Origin: Pseudomonadota bacterium
GTDB lineage: Bacteria; Pseudomonadota; Gammaproteobacteria; Burkholderiales; SG8-39
Reading direction: 5' to 3'
Length of the DNA stretch: 64,000 nucleotides
NCBI GenBank assembly: GCA_947455195.1
Contig: CANGMI010000002.1
Coordinates: 186,001-250,000, forward strand
The first letter of the stretch is position 1; each line of letters opens with the position of its first letter. Below are positions 9,331 to 20,500 of the stretch, one piece after another. A program made the position numbers and the translations under genes. The notes beneath the pieces are model-generated. The model had not been told where the DNA came from and searched no databases. It saw only the letters and a list, made by a program, of their open reading frames with translations.

Positions 9331-10683
9331 TCAGGGGGAGGAGGCGCGGAGGATTTCACCTGCCATCTCGTGGCGGATCCTCCAGGCGTTGGTGCTGGTG
9401 GCAATTTCGACATCATCCCAGGACAGGCAGGTACCCTTGGCAACCGGACGGCGCAGCCGCACGTTGTGGGCCAAACCCAGTGGCAGTCCGCCGAGCGCGA
9501 GGGAGCGCGCCGAGGGCAGCAGCTTGCCCCACACGGTATAGCCACCTTCACCGTCGAGCGTTTCGCCGGCCTTCAGGTCGCGTTTTGCCGTGGCCACCAC
9601 ATCGGCATGCCAGCCCGATGCCACTCCGGTTGCCTCGCCACGCAGTGCCACCGACGCGACGCTCATGCCGACTTCGAGACCGATGAGGTGCCACCGCTTG
9701 TAGAGCGTGAAGTAGCGTCCGCTCGGGTCGGTGTGCGCGTTGTACTCCTCGAAGCAGTTGCGGATGTACTCGGTTTCGCCTTCGACCGTGACCCAGACAC
9801 CCATCCGGATGTCGTAGGGAATCACCCGCCCGTCGGGTTCGAGGCTCGAAATGACCTCGACCATGCCCTTCTTCTCGAGTACCCCGCCCTCGCTGATCGG
9901 GCGAGTGACGAACGGGATGTCCTCGACGCTCGCGCTGGGGTAGCGCAGGCCATCCGAGGGTACGGCAAGACCCGTGGCATTGGCGACTGCAGCGCTTTCG
10001 ATCGAGGGTTTCGAGCCGTCGAGAAAGCTGTTGAACATCTTGGGGTTCAGCCCCCCGCGTTCTGCCTGTGCGGGCGTGAGGCCGTAATACTCCCAGACGG
10101 TCTCCGGCGTCGATTCGGCATAGTGGGGCAACCACTTGTGGCCGCGCCCGGCCGCCACGACCGGAAAGCCACAGGTGCGGGCCCAGTCGACCAGATCGCA
10201 GATGAGCGCCGGCTGGTCGCCGAAGGCGAGCGAGTAGATGACCCCGGCGGCCCGGGCACGCGCGGCCAGCGCGGGTCCGCAGAACGCGTCAGCCTCGACG
10301 GTCACGTTGACCACGTGCTTGCCCTGGTCGAATGCGGCGAGGATATGGTCGACGGCATGCATCGGCGAGCCGGTGCATTCCACGACGACATCGATGGCCG
10401 GGTGCCGTACCAGCGCCTGCCAGTCTTCGCCGACATGGGTCGTTCCCCGCGCGAGGGCCGACTCGATCGACCCGGCACCCATGCGCTCGGGCTCCCAGCC
10501 AACCCGGATGAGGTTGGCGCGTGCTCCGGTCACCGACAGATCGGCAATGGCGGCCAGGTGGATGCCCGGGGTGCGGGGCACCTGAGCCAGATACATCGAG
10601 CCGAACTTGCCGGCTCCGATCAGGCCGACCCGAATCGGCCGCCCCTGCGTTGCGCGTTGCAGCAGTTGTGCGTGCAGGCTCAT
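9331..10683 (-). CDS. NAD(P)-dependent oxidoreductase with C-terminal SAF domain (homoserine-dehydrogenase-like)
   Basis: Rossmann IRVGLIGAGKFGSMYLAQ; C-terminal TAKRDLKAGETLDGEGGYTVWG...VAKGTCLSWDDV resembles SAF. Confidence 0.85.
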   Translation of the reverse strand: MSLHAQLLQRATQGRPIRVGLIGAGKFGSMYLAQVPRTPGIHLAAIADLSVTGARANLIRVGWEPERMGAGSIESALARGTTHVGEDWQALVRHPAIDVVVECTGSPMHAVDHILAAFDQGKHVVNVTVEADAFCGPALAARARAAGVIYSLAFGDQPALICDLVDWARTCGFPVVAAGRGHKWLPHYAESTPETVWEYYGLTPAQAERGGLNPKMFNSFLDGSKPSIESAAVANATGLAVPSDGLRYPSASVEDIPFVTRPISEGGVLEKKGMVEVISSLEPDGRVIPYDIRMGVWVTVEGETEYIRNCFEEYNAHTDPSGRYFTLYKRWHLIGLEVGMSVASVALRGEATGVASGWHADVVATAKRDLKAGETLDGEGGYTVWGKLLPSARSLALGGLPLGLAHNVRLRRPVAKGTCLSWDDVEIATSTNAWRIRHEMAGEILRASSP

Positions 10684-11555
10684 GCGCTCACCGTATCGAA
10701 GTCAGTCAGGGAAGTCTCCAGGGCACTGGCCGGCATGCCCTCTGCCCAGGGCAGCTCGATCGGTTGCGGGTTGAGCAGGCAGTCATCGGGCAGGCATTCG
10801 ATCGGGGTGAAGTCGCGGTGCGCGATGTACTCGGGTCGCTTGTGGCGACGGATGTGATTCGAGACGGCGCACAGGCTCAGGTAGACGCTCACGCGATTCC
10901 AGGGCGTGAGGTTGCTGCTCGAGGCATGGACGAGGCAGCTGTGGAAGAGAATCATCGAGCCCGCAGGGCCGGTCGGGCTCACGATGCCGCCGTGTCGCCC
11001 ACCGGCCCGGTCCACCAGCTGGCTGATGAGCCCATCATCGATGACCCAGAGCGGATAGCTGGTGGTTGCCAGGTCGTGCTGCGCGTCGATGACGCCGCGC
11101 TTGTGGCTCCCCGGTATGAACATCAGCGGGCCGTTGAAGGCATTGACTTCGTCCAGGAAGATGGCAACGTTCATGGCCTTTTCGGTCGGCATGTGATCAT
11201 CGTTGAGCCATGTGCCGTAGTCCTGATGCCACTGCCAGACATCCCCTTCGAAGGCCATCTTGCCGTTGATCTTGTACTGGTGCATGTAGACCTGCTCGCC
11301 GAAGAGATCCTCCACCGGGCGGATCATGCGCGGATGACGCCCGAGGCGTGCGAACGGTGCGTTGACCATGTGAGCCGCAAAGTTGGTGCGCACCGCATCG
11401 CTGCCTTTTTCGCGGACGTTGAAGGCGTCCCGGCGTGCATAGAGCGCCGGTACTTCGTCGTTGAGCGTGGCGACCTCGGCCGGGGTGAACAGACCCGGAA
11501 AGAACAGATAGCCATCGCGATCGAAGCGCGCGCGTTGCTCGGCGGTCAGGCGCAT
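10680..11555 (-). CDS. phytanoyl-CoA dioxygenase (PhyH)-family Fe(II)/2OG oxygenase
   Basis: WQWHQDYGTW (HxD) and MFIPGSHKRG; its stop overlaps the start of the SAF oxidoreductase. Confidence 0.88.
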   Translation of the reverse strand: MRLTAEQRARFDRDGYLFFPGLFTPAEVATLNDEVPALYARRDAFNVREKGSDAVRTNFAAHMVNAPFARLGRHPRMIRPVEDLFGEQVYMHQYKINGKMAFEGDVWQWHQDYGTWLNDDHMPTEKAMNVAIFLDEVNAFNGPLMFIPGSHKRGVIDAQHDLATTSYPLWVIDDGLISQLVDRAGGRHGGIVSPTGPAGSMILFHSCLVHASSSNLTPWNRVSVYLSLCAVSNHIRRHKRPEYIAHRDFTPIECLPDDCLLNPQPIELPWAEGMPASALETSLTDFDTVSA

Positions 11556-11640
11556 CGTGGGTCTCCTCTGCTGTCAGTGTCCGGTGCGCAGTTTAGGCCG
11601 ATCGGCAGTCTGGCGGAAACACCGAGGGGCGCGCCTGCCA

Positions 11641-12567
11641 TCAGGCCCCCGGTGCTGCGTGTCCGGGCTGCCGCACCGGGCGGGTGGCGAGGAGGGCACC
11701 CACCGAGACAAGCACCAGTCCGGCAAGCAGTGAGGGCGTCAGCGGTTCATCGAGCAGCGGTACGGCCGCGAGCCCCGAGAGGACAGGTACGAAGGTGGTC
11801 ATGACACCGGTGCGCTCGGGCCCGATCAGGGCAACCGCGCGCAGGAACAGTGCCATCGCGACGATCGATGCCCCAAGGCCCTGATACAGCCCTTGCAGCA
11901 GGATGGCCGACAGGGGGGCGCTGTCCATGCCCTTGGGCAGCAGTGCAAGGTACACCGGCAGGTAGGCGGCGCAGCCGGCAACCGCCATGAATCGGGTCAA
12001 CAGCCAGACATCGTAGCCCCAGATGCGCGCGAGAACGCTGTAGCAGGCCCAGGCAATACCGGACCCCAGCAGGAGGAGGTCGCCAAGAAGAACATCGGCG
12101 TGTTCGCCGCCTGCGCTTGCGAGCGGAATGGCCAGGCACAGGACACCCGCAGCGATCGGAACCAGGGCGGACAGACGGCCACGTTCGGGACGCGATCCGA
12201 GCAACACCCAGGCCATGAGCGGAATCAGGAAGGGCTGCATGCCCGAGAAGAGGATCCCCCCGTGCGCGGCCGGGGCATATTTGAATCCGCTGTAGACAAG
12301 GATCTGCGATGCCAGACCGCCGACCAGTGCCAATGTCCACAGACGAGGATCGATCCAGGTGCGGACCGGGAGCCGCAGGGAGAAGGGCAGCAGGACGAGA
12401 GCTGCAACGCCCATGCGCAGGGCCACGATGTCCCAGCCGGTGAGCGCGGTGCGACCGCCCATGCGCGACACGAGAACGAATCCCGTCCAGAGCAGCACGG
12501 CACCGAGCGCTGCCGCATATCCCTGCAGGTGGTGGCCCGTTGCATCACCGGACTTCCGGGCGGCCAT
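11641..12567 (-). CDS. EamA/DMT-family transporter
   Basis: ~10 hydrophobic segments and EamA-like duplicated pattern. Confidence 0.85.
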   Translation of the reverse strand: MAARKSGDATGHHLQGYAAALGAVLLWTGFVLVSRMGGRTALTGWDIVALRMGVAALVLLPFSLRLPVRTWIDPRLWTLALVGGLASQILVYSGFKYAPAAHGGILFSGMQPFLIPLMAWVLLGSRPERGRLSALVPIAAGVLCLAIPLASAGGEHADVLLGDLLLLGSGIAWACYSVLARIWGYDVWLLTRFMAVAGCAAYLPVYLALLPKGMDSAPLSAILLQGLYQGLGASIVAMALFLRAVALIGPERTGVMTTFVPVLSGLAAVPLLDEPLTPSLLAGLVLVSVGALLATRPVRQPGHAAPGA

Positions 12568-12576
12568 GGAAGTTGT

Positions 12577-13437
12577 TCAGTTCAGGTGATGCAGGACGAA
12601 GTCGCTCATCTTCAGGAGGGCCTCATCGGCCGGTTCGGTCCCTGCATGGCGGGCCACGAAGGCATGCGGCTGGCCCAGGAACGCGTGGTATTCGACCTTT
12701 CCGCCGTGGTGTCGGTAGAGGTTGGCGAAGGCGTGCGTGCGCTCATGTTCGACGTTTTCGTCTTCGGTTCCCTGGATGATCAGCATCGGGGGCATGGCGG
12801 TTGCGCGCCCCGCATCGACGTTGAGGTGTGGATTGCCCTCGGCCATCGTGGCTTCGTCGGGCCAGAAGGCATGGTGGTTGTTCACCAGATTCTGAAGCCC
12901 GCGCGTGCGCGCCATGTGGTATCTCGCCAATGGATCGAGAATGGGCCAGCATGCGATGAGGAAGTCGAGGTGTGCGCTGGTGTTTCCCAGAGCCGGATCA
13001 GCCTCGACGAACAAGGGATCGTCCGGGCGGATTGCCGCCAGTGTGGCCAGGTGTCCGCCACTGGAGGTCCCCAGCGCACCGACGAGACGCGGCGTCAGGG
13101 CGAGCCTTGCCAGGTTGGATCGCACCCATCGGATGGCGTAGTTGATGTCTCGCACGGCAACCGGATAGCGATGCTTCGGGGCCATGCGAAAGTCGATCGC
13201 AAAGACGGCGATGCCGTGCTCGGCCAGATGCTCGTGCATCAGCACGTTGGTGAGGCGGTCGTTCTGGCTCCACGCGCCGCCATGGACTTCAATGACCAGG
13301 GCAGCGGCGGGCGTTGCCGGACGGTAGAGTCGGCCGAGTAGCGTCTCGCCATCGATGGTGCGGTAAGGGATGTCTTCGAACGTGTGGCTCATGAGGTTAC
13401 CTGCAGCCCGTGTGACGGCATCAGCGCCGATGTCCAT
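12577..13437 (-). CDS. alpha/beta hydrolase (esterase/lipase-like)
   Basis: VIEVHGGAWSQNDR, GTSSGGHLATL nucleophile elbow, GQPHAFV. Confidence 0.86.
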   Translation of the reverse strand: MDIGADAVTRAAGNLMSHTFEDIPYRTIDGETLLGRLYRPATPAAALVIEVHGGAWSQNDRLTNVLMHEHLAEHGIAVFAIDFRMAPKHRYPVAVRDINYAIRWVRSNLARLALTPRLVGALGTSSGGHLATLAAIRPDDPLFVEADPALGNTSAHLDFLIACWPILDPLARYHMARTRGLQNLVNNHHAFWPDEATMAEGNPHLNVDAGRATAMPPMLIIQGTEDENVEHERTHAFANLYRHHGGKVEYHAFLGQPHAFVARHAGTEPADEALLKMSDFVLHHLN

Positions 13438-13506
13438 TGTAAGCGGGCAAGCAGGCGGGCAGGGCGGCGGGAGCGCCGCGCCTCCGCGGCCATGTACCTC
13501 GACCGC

Positions 13507-14490
13507 CTACTCCGCGGCGAGGCCCGCCTGGCGAGCCACCTTGCCCCACCGCGCGACCTCGGAGCGGATCAGTTCGCCGAACTGCTCGGGGCTGCCGCCC
13601 GCAGGTTGCATGCCCTGGCTCGACTGCTGGGCACGCATCTCGGGAATCTGCAGCAGGCGGTTGATGTGCTGATTCCACTTCTGGACGGCATCGTTCGGGG
13701 TGCCGGCGGGGGCAAGGAGCCCCACCCACGTGGCTACCTCGTAGCCGGGCAGACCTGATTCGGCGAGCGTGGGCACATCGGGTGCGAGCGGCGCGCGTCG
13801 GGCGCCGGCGCTGGCGAGTGCACGCAACTTGCCCGCCTTGATGAGCGGTGCCATGAGAAAGACGGTGTCGATGGTCATCGAGGTCTCCCCGCTCACGACG
13901 CTCATGGTCGAAGGGCCACTGCCCTTGTAGGGCACATGGACGATGTTGACGCCGGCCATCGACTTGAAGAGTTCTCCGGCCAGATGCTGACTGGTGCCAT
14001 TGCCGACCGACGAAAAGTACAGTTGCCCCGGCCTTGCCTTGGCCAGTTCGATCAGTTCGGTGACGGAGTGGGCCGGTACCTGCGGATTGACGACAAGCAT
14101 CAGTGGTATGTAAGCCACGAGCCCGATCGGGGCGAAGTCCTTCACCGGATCGAAAGGCATCCTTGCATGAACGGCGGGTAGCACCGTGAAGCTGGTGGCC
14201 ACCAGGGCGAGGGTATGCCCGTCAGGTGCCGCCTTGGCTACGAAGTCGGTGCCGATCAGCGTGCCGGCGCCTGGCTTGTTGTCGACTACCACCGGCTGGC
14301 CCCAGGTTTCATCCAGGCGCTGGATCAGCATGCGGGCGATCGGGTCGATCGCCCCCCCGGGTGGGTAGGGCACAACCAGTCTGATCGGACGGCTGGGGTA
14401 GGGTGGCGATTGCGCGCCCGCCGGCAGGGCACACAAGACGGCCAGCATGCAGGCCAGCGCGCAGGCTGCAGGCAGGGCTCTTCGGTTCAT
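13507..14490 (-). CDS. Bug-family (TctC-like) tripartite tricarboxylate transporter substrate-binding protein
   Basis: Signal peptide; YPSRPIRLVVPYPPGGAIDPIAR, VDNKPGAGTLIGTDFVAKAAPDGHTL, HVPYKGSGP. Confidence 0.93.
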   Translation of the reverse strand: MNRRALPAACALACMLAVLCALPAGAQSPPYPSRPIRLVVPYPPGGAIDPIARMLIQRLDETWGQPVVVDNKPGAGTLIGTDFVAKAAPDGHTLALVATSFTVLPAVHARMPFDPVKDFAPIGLVAYIPLMLVVNPQVPAHSVTELIELAKARPGQLYFSSVGNGTSQHLAGELFKSMAGVNIVHVPYKGSGPSTMSVVSGETSMTIDTVFLMAPLIKAGKLRALASAGARRAPLAPDVPTLAESGLPGYEVATWVGLLAPAGTPNDAVQKWNQHINRLLQIPEMRAQQSSQGMQPAGGSPEQFGELIRSEVARWGKVARQAGLAAE

Positions 14491-14685
14491 GGCGTATCTC
14501 CTCGCTGCAAGCCCTGGAACGCAGATCGCTCCTCGGGCGCGACGTGAGCGGGCAATGGGCCGTGCAGTGTGCCACGATCGGGTTGCGAACTGACCTGTTC
14601 GTGTTGCCCGCGTAGAATCGAGGCCGCGCGCTGGTACGACTCGCAGTGCGCCTCGTCCGTTTCACGTCGCCCGGGAGGCTGCCTC

Positions 14686-15471
14686 ATGAATCGTCGCACG
14701 CTGGCAAAGCTGGGTTTTGTACTGGCCGCCCTGATGCCTCTGGCCGGGCATGCCCAGACCGCGCTCGAGGACGTTCTTGCGCGAAAGCAGATCGTCATCG
14801 CCATCCCCACCGATTTCCCTCCCTATGGATTCGTGGGCACTGACCTCAAGCCCCAGGGCCTCGATATCGACATGGCCCATCTCATCGGCGCCCGACTCGG
14901 GGTCGCCGTCGAACTGCTGCCCGTCACCAGCGCCAACCGCATTGCCTACCTGCAGACGCGCAAGGCGCAACTGGTGATATCCACGCTGGGCAAGAATGCC
15001 GAGCGTGAAAAGGTCATCGACTTTACCGCTGCCTATTCCCCCTTCTTTCAGGCAGTTTTTGCGGCGCGGTCGCTGCCGGTCAAGGCATTTTCCGATCTGG
15101 CGGGCAAGACGGTGGGGGTCACGCGCGGAGCGATGGAGGACATCGAACTGGCGCGGGTCGCGCCCCCCAGTGTCGACATCCGTCGATTCGAGGACAACAA
15201 CGTGACTGTCGCGGCTTTCGTGGCCGGCCAGGTTCAGGCCATCGCGACCGGGGCATCGGTGGCGGCCACGGTGATGCAGCGAAACCCGCAACTGAATGCC
15301 GAATACAAGCTCCTGCTCAAGGATTCCCCCAATTTCATCGGCGTTGCCAAGGGGGAGGACAGGCTTCGTGTTCGCGTGAACGAGATCATCGCCGCTGCGC
15401 GGGCCGCGGGTGAACTCGATCGCTTGTCTCAGCGCTGGTTGGGCAGGCCGGCAGGCGATCTCCCTCAGTGA
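14686..15471 (+). CDS. amino-acid ABC transporter substrate-binding protein
   Basis: Signal peptide and SBP_bac_3 pattern (DFPPYGFVGTDLKPQGLDIDMAHLIGARLG; GVTRGAMEDIEL). ORF 14569..15471; start ATG 14686. Confidence 0.9.
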   Translation: MNRRTLAKLGFVLAALMPLAGHAQTALEDVLARKQIVIAIPTDFPPYGFVGTDLKPQGLDIDMAHLIGARLGVAVELLPVTSANRIAYLQTRKAQLVISTLGKNAEREKVIDFTAAYSPFFQAVFAARSLPVKAFSDLAGKTVGVTRGAMEDIELARVAPPSVDIRRFEDNNVTVAAFVAGQVQAIATGASVAATVMQRNPQLNAEYKLLLKDSPNFIGVAKGEDRLRVRVNEIIAAARAAGELDRLSQRWLGRPAGDLPQ

Positions 15472-15529
15472 TGTCGGGGGCTCGGCCGATGACACGGGCG
15501 CCGTGCCCTGATCGTGCCGTGATGATGAC

Positions 15530-16213
15530 GTGATGGCAGCGATGGTAAGTCTGGATTTCGCGGCCGTACTCGAGCAATGGCCGCTTCTCGTGCAGGGGAT
15601 CGGCGCCACGATCTGGCTGGTCGCGCTCGCGGCGACCCTGGGGGGCTTTCTGGGGATTGCCTGTGCCTGGGCTCGTACATGGGGCCCGAAGCCACTGGCG
15701 TGGCTCGCAGCCGGCTATGTCGAGTCGATCCGCAATACCCCCTTCATCGTCCAGCTTTTCGTCATCTTCTTCGGGCTTCCGAGTGCCGGGGTACGTCTTT
15801 CACCGGAATGGGCTTCAGCCCTTGCGATGGTCATCAATCTGGGCGCCTACGCGGGCGAGATCGTTCGCGCAGGCGTCGAGGCAACGCCCAGGGGTCAGGT
15901 CGAGGCAGGGCTGAGCCTCGCCCTGACGCCCGGTCAGGTCTTTCGTCGGGTGGTCGTCCCGCCGGCGTTGGCCAGGGTCTGGCCTGCCATGGTGAGTCAG
16001 ATCGTCATCGTGATGCTCGGTTCGGCAGTCTGCGGTCAGATATCGGCCCGCGAGCTCTCGTACTTTGCCAACCTGATCCAGAGCCGCAACTTTCGGGCAT
16101 TCGAGGCCTACCTGGTAGCGACGGCGGGCTATCTCGTGCTCGCCATTGCATTGCGCCGCCTGCTGCTCTGGGTCGGGCCGCGGTTTCTTTTCGGCACGGT
16201 CTGGCGTGGTTGA
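15530..16213 (+). CDS. amino-acid ABC transporter permease (HisM/GlnP type)
   Basis: GYVESIRNTPFIVQLFVIFFGLPS and EAGLSLALTPGQVFRRVVVPPALARVWPAM (EAA loop). Confidence 0.92.
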   Translation: MMAAMVSLDFAAVLEQWPLLVQGIGATIWLVALAATLGGFLGIACAWARTWGPKPLAWLAAGYVESIRNTPFIVQLFVIFFGLPSAGVRLSPEWASALAMVINLGAYAGEIVRAGVEATPRGQVEAGLSLALTPGQVFRRVVVPPALARVWPAMVSQIVIVMLGSAVCGQISARELSYFANLIQSRNFRAFEAYLVATAGYLVLAIALRRLLLWVGPRFLFGTVWRG

Positions 16214-16868
16214 GTTCACGCTCTGGGACATCCTTCGCAACCTGCTTCTGGCGGCGCGGTGGACTGTGGCGCTCTCCCTGATCGCTTTCGTCGCCGGGGG
16301 TGCGCTCGGGCTGCTCCTGGTGCTGGCGCGGACGTTGCCGGCTGGCGCAGTCGGACGCTGGGCGGGTCGTTGTGTGGCCCTGCATGTCGAGGTGTTCCAG
16401 GGAACGCCGCTTCTCATGCAACTCTTTCTGGCCTATTTCGGGCTTGCGCTGCTGGGTCTGGAGGTATCGGCATGGCTCGCGGCAGCGCTCGCGCTGACGC
16501 TCCATGCCAGCGCCTTTCTGGCTGAAATATGGCGGGGCTGCATCGAGGCGGTGCCGCGCGGGCAATGGGATGCGGCGGCGAGCCTTGCGCTCACCCGCAG
16601 CGAGCAACTGCGCCGGGTCATCGCTCCGCAGGCGCTGCGAATTGCGATTGCACCGACCGTGGGGTTTCTCGTACAGGTCATCAAGGGAACGGCGCTTGCA
16701 TCGGTCATCGGTTTCATCGAACTGGCGAAGGCGGGAACCATGATCACCAATGCCACCTTTCGCCCGTTTGCCGTGTACGCCTGTGTGGCGGCCATCTATT
16801 TCGCGATGTGTTACCCGGTGTCGGCCTTCAGTCGGCGCCTCGAGAGGAGGTTGAATGGTGCCCGCTGA
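16206..16868 (+). CDS. amino-acid ABC transporter permease (second subunit)
   Basis: EVFQGTPLLMQLFLAYFG; EAA loop RGQWDAAASLALTRSEQLRRVIAPQALRI. GTG start overlaps upstream stop. Confidence 0.92.
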   Translation: MVEFTLWDILRNLLLAARWTVALSLIAFVAGGALGLLLVLARTLPAGAVGRWAGRCVALHVEVFQGTPLLMQLFLAYFGLALLGLEVSAWLAAALALTLHASAFLAEIWRGCIEAVPRGQWDAAASLALTRSEQLRRVIAPQALRIAIAPTVGFLVQVIKGTALASVIGFIELAKAGTMITNATFRPFAVYACVAAIYFAMCYPVSAFSRRLERRLNGAR

Positions 16869-17598
16869 ACCGATCGTGGACATACGCGGACTGCGCAAGC
16901 GCTTCGGTTCGAATGAAGTGCTGCGTGGCATCGATCTTGCCGTCGCCCCGGGCGAGGTGGTTGCCATCATCGGACGCAGTGGCTCGGGCAAGAGTACGCT
17001 CCTGCGATGCATCAACGGGCTCGAGTCGCCTGATGCGGGTACGCTTGCCATCGAAGGCAGACCCATGCGTCTGGATGACCCGCGCGCGATGCGCGACCTT
17101 CGTCAGCGGGTCGGCATGATTTTCCAGAGCTTCAATCTCTTTCCTCACCTCGATGTCGGCCACAACATCATGCTGGCGCCCGGGCTGGTGAAGGGGCGCC
17201 GTGGTGCGCAGGGAGAGGCTCGTGCGCGCCAGTTGCTTGCACGTGTGGGGCTCGATGACAAGTTCGAGGCCATGCCGGCGCAGCTCTCCGGCGGCCAGCA
17301 GCAGCGCGTGGCGATCGCACGGGCACTCGCGATGGAGCCCCAGGTGCTGCTGTGCGACGAGATCACATCGGCGCTCGACCCTGAACTGGTGGCCGAGGTA
17401 CTGGCCGTGGTCGAGATGCTGGCGTCCGAGGGCATGACCCTCCTCATGGTGACGCACGAGATGCGCTTTGCGCGCAAGGTGGCCGATCGCGTGGTCTTCA
17501 TGCACGAAGGCGCCATCCATGAAACCGGACCGGCGTCCGAGCTTTTCACCCGCCCGCAGACGACCGAGCTGCGCCAGTTTCTGGCTGCACTGGACTGA
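16855..17598 (+). CDS. amino-acid ABC transporter ATP-binding protein
   Basis: Walker [34 protein letters not shown], Walker [15 protein letters not shown]. Confidence 0.95.
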   Translation: MVPAEPIVDIRGLRKRFGSNEVLRGIDLAVAPGEVVAIIGRSGSGKSTLLRCINGLESPDAGTLAIEGRPMRLDDPRAMRDLRQRVGMIFQSFNLFPHLDVGHNIMLAPGLVKGRRGAQGEARARQLLARVGLDDKFEAMPAQLSGGQQQRVAIARALAMEPQVLLCDEITSALDPELVAEVLAVVEMLASEGMTLLMVTHEMRFARKVADRVVFMHEGAIHETGPASELFTRPQTTELRQFLAALD

Positions 17599-20500
17599 TC
17601 AGGCCGACTGGATGATGGCGTCGGGCAGCAGACTCGCGATCATCGAGCTTCCGGCTGCGACCTGATCGGCGCTCAGCGTGATCGTGGCGTCGTCGCTGGC
17701 GTCGATCGAGGCGATCTTGCCGGGGGTGGCGCCGTAGAGGGCCACGAGGCTGTCCCAGCTGCCCGCGATGCCTTCGGCCGTATCCGAGATCCCGAGCGTC
17801 GTCACAAGCGAGTCGGCTGCTGCGCTCTGCGCATCGGCAGCAAGGACGCCCCTCAATGCGACCGAGCTGCCGGCAGCGAGGGTGGCCAGGACGGTGGATC
17901 CGGACTGCCACTGCGCTGCAGTCAGTGCCAGGGGTACGCTGGTGTCATCGGGCGTGATCGACGCGATCGTGCTTCCCAGTGCGGCCAGCTGGTCGAATCC
18001 CGCGGCGATGCTTGCGCTCGAGTCGGCGATGCCCATGGCACTCACCTGATCGTTGGCGGCGAATGTCTGCAGGTAGTCCATGCTGACCCCGGTGACACGG
18101 ATCGAATGGTCGTTCGAGATCTTGTCGAGCAGTGCTGCGTGATCGATCATCTGTTGCTGGCTGAGTGCAATCGCGCCACCGGGATCGGTGAGGGCAAGAC
18201 TGCGCAACGCGCTGATGCCGGCGAGGGTATCGAAGTTCGTACCGATCTCTCCACTGGAGTCCGAGATCGAGAGTCGTTTCACGTCGGGGTTGGCAGCCAG
18301 CGTTGCGGCATCGGCAACGAGAGCCCGGCTGATGGCGAGGGGGTAGTGGCCGCCATTGATCTTCTGCAAGAGGGCCGAGTAGTCCGAGAATTGCGGTGCG
18401 TCGATCTGCAGCGGTGCACCGGTGCTGGCGTCTGTAATCTGCACCGTGCTCACCAGGACGTTCTGGCGCAATGCGTCCAGCTGTCCGCCGATGCCGGCAG
18501 CCGTGTCACTCACTGCGATCGAACTCACCGCGCCCGATACGTCGCCCGTGCTGATCGTGGCTGCCTGGGAAGCCGTCGCATTGCCGACGTTGATGGTGTA
18601 GGGCGTTGCCAGGTGGTCGAGCAGTGCTGCCTCGCCCAGTACCTGGTTGGCTGTGAGCGAAAGCGCAGTGCTGTCGGTCTGGCTGACTGCGCTGCCGGAC
18701 AACTTGGTACCGATGTTGGCGAGGGTGTCCCAGTTTGCCGACAGGCGCGCACCGGTGTCGCTGACCTGGAGCGAGACCACGTGGGCGTTGCCGGCGATGG
18801 TTGCCGCGTGCCCCGCACTCACGCCGCTGACATCGGCCAGATAACCGCCTGAGATCCGGTCGAGCGTCGCAGCATTGCCGAGGAACGTGCTCTCCGACAA
18901 CTGCAGGGCGGTTCCACGGTCGGTCTGCTCGATGCTGGCCAGTTTCTTCCCCAGTCCGGCCAGTGCATTGATGCCGGAGGCGATGCCGCCGCTGTCATCG
19001 CTCACCATCAGGCTCGTGACGCGTCGGTTGGCGGTCGCGAGCGTCGCTGCATCAGCCGCGCCGATGTCAGTGATCGTGAGCGTGTAGTTGCCGCCATTGA
19101 TGAGATCGAGCACCCCCTGATTCGCGGTGAGGTTCGCATAGGACATCATGAACGGCGCTACCACGGCCATTTGCCGGATACCGGTGAGCTTGCCGTCCGC
19201 TTGCAGGGTCGCGAGGTCGGCCATGTGATTCGCAATGTTGGTGCCGGTATCTTCGACGGCAATGTGCGTCACTGCGTTGTTGCCGGCAATGCTTCGCGCC
19301 TGCGTCACGCTGGCGCCTGTCACGGCGATGCTGGCCGATGCGTCCAGGTGGGCCAGCAGGCCTTCGCGTTGTCCTGTCAGATAGCGTGATGCACTCAGCT
19401 GGAGGGGGTTCGAGTCGCTGACCGACAGTCCGGTGACCAGATTCTGCACGCTGCGGATCGAATCCCACCGAGCCGACAGACGGGCCGCCGTGTCGCTGAT
19501 GGCAATGCCGACCACGCGCGGGTCACCGGCCATCGGGACGGCCTGGTCGGCACTCACTGCCGTCAGTGTGGTGGTGTAACCGCCCTCGATCTTGCCGAGC
19601 ACTCCACGGTGTCCGATCCACGCCTGCATCGTCATGTCCAGCGACGAGCCGCCATCCTGCTGCACGATCGACCCGAGTCGGCGGCCCATGTTTCCGAGGG
19701 TGTCGAGGCCGGCTGCAATGTTGGCCGCCGTATCCTTGATGGCGACCCGATGGGCATGCGGGTTCGTGGTCAGCAGTTCCTGCGCCTGGCTCACCGAGAG
19801 GCCGGTCACCGAAAGCCCGTAGCTGTTGCCGCTGATCTTCCCCAGCACGGCCGCGTGCTCGCTGAGGTCGGTCTGGCTCATGCTCAATTCCGTCCCGCCA
19901 CCGGCAAGGGCGATGCTGGCCAGGCGGCCCTGGTCGAGAAGGTCTTGCAGGTCGCTCAGGTTCGCCGATACCTGGGCGCCTCCGTCCGAGACCGAGACGC
20001 TGGCGACATGGGCCGAACTCGATGCCAGTTCCAGGGCATCCCCGGCCGCAGCGCCGGTGATGGCGACCGACCACGCACCCGGGGTCGCGTCGAAATGGCC
20101 CAGAAGGGTCGTGCTGGCGACATACTGGTTGGCGGTCAAGCCGATGGCCGTGCCCGGGTCTGTCACCGTGACCGAGGCGACATGATTGCCAAGACGGTTC
20201 AGGAGCGTCCAGTTTCCCGACAGATTGGCCGCGCTGTCGACGAGATCGACCGAAAGTACCTTCGTGTTCCGGCTCAGACTGGTCATCTGCGAGGCGCTGG
20301 CGCCCAGAACGCGCAATTGGTACCCACTCATGACCTTGCCCAGGGCCAGCGCATCGTCCTTCACCTGGCTGGCCTGAACCGTCATCGGACTGCCATCGGT
20401 GGACGTGATGGACTTGACCTTCAGTCCCATCGCCTGCAGGGCATCGAGGTTGGTTGCGATTGCGCTGCTCGAATCCCGGATGACAACCGAGCGTATCCGC

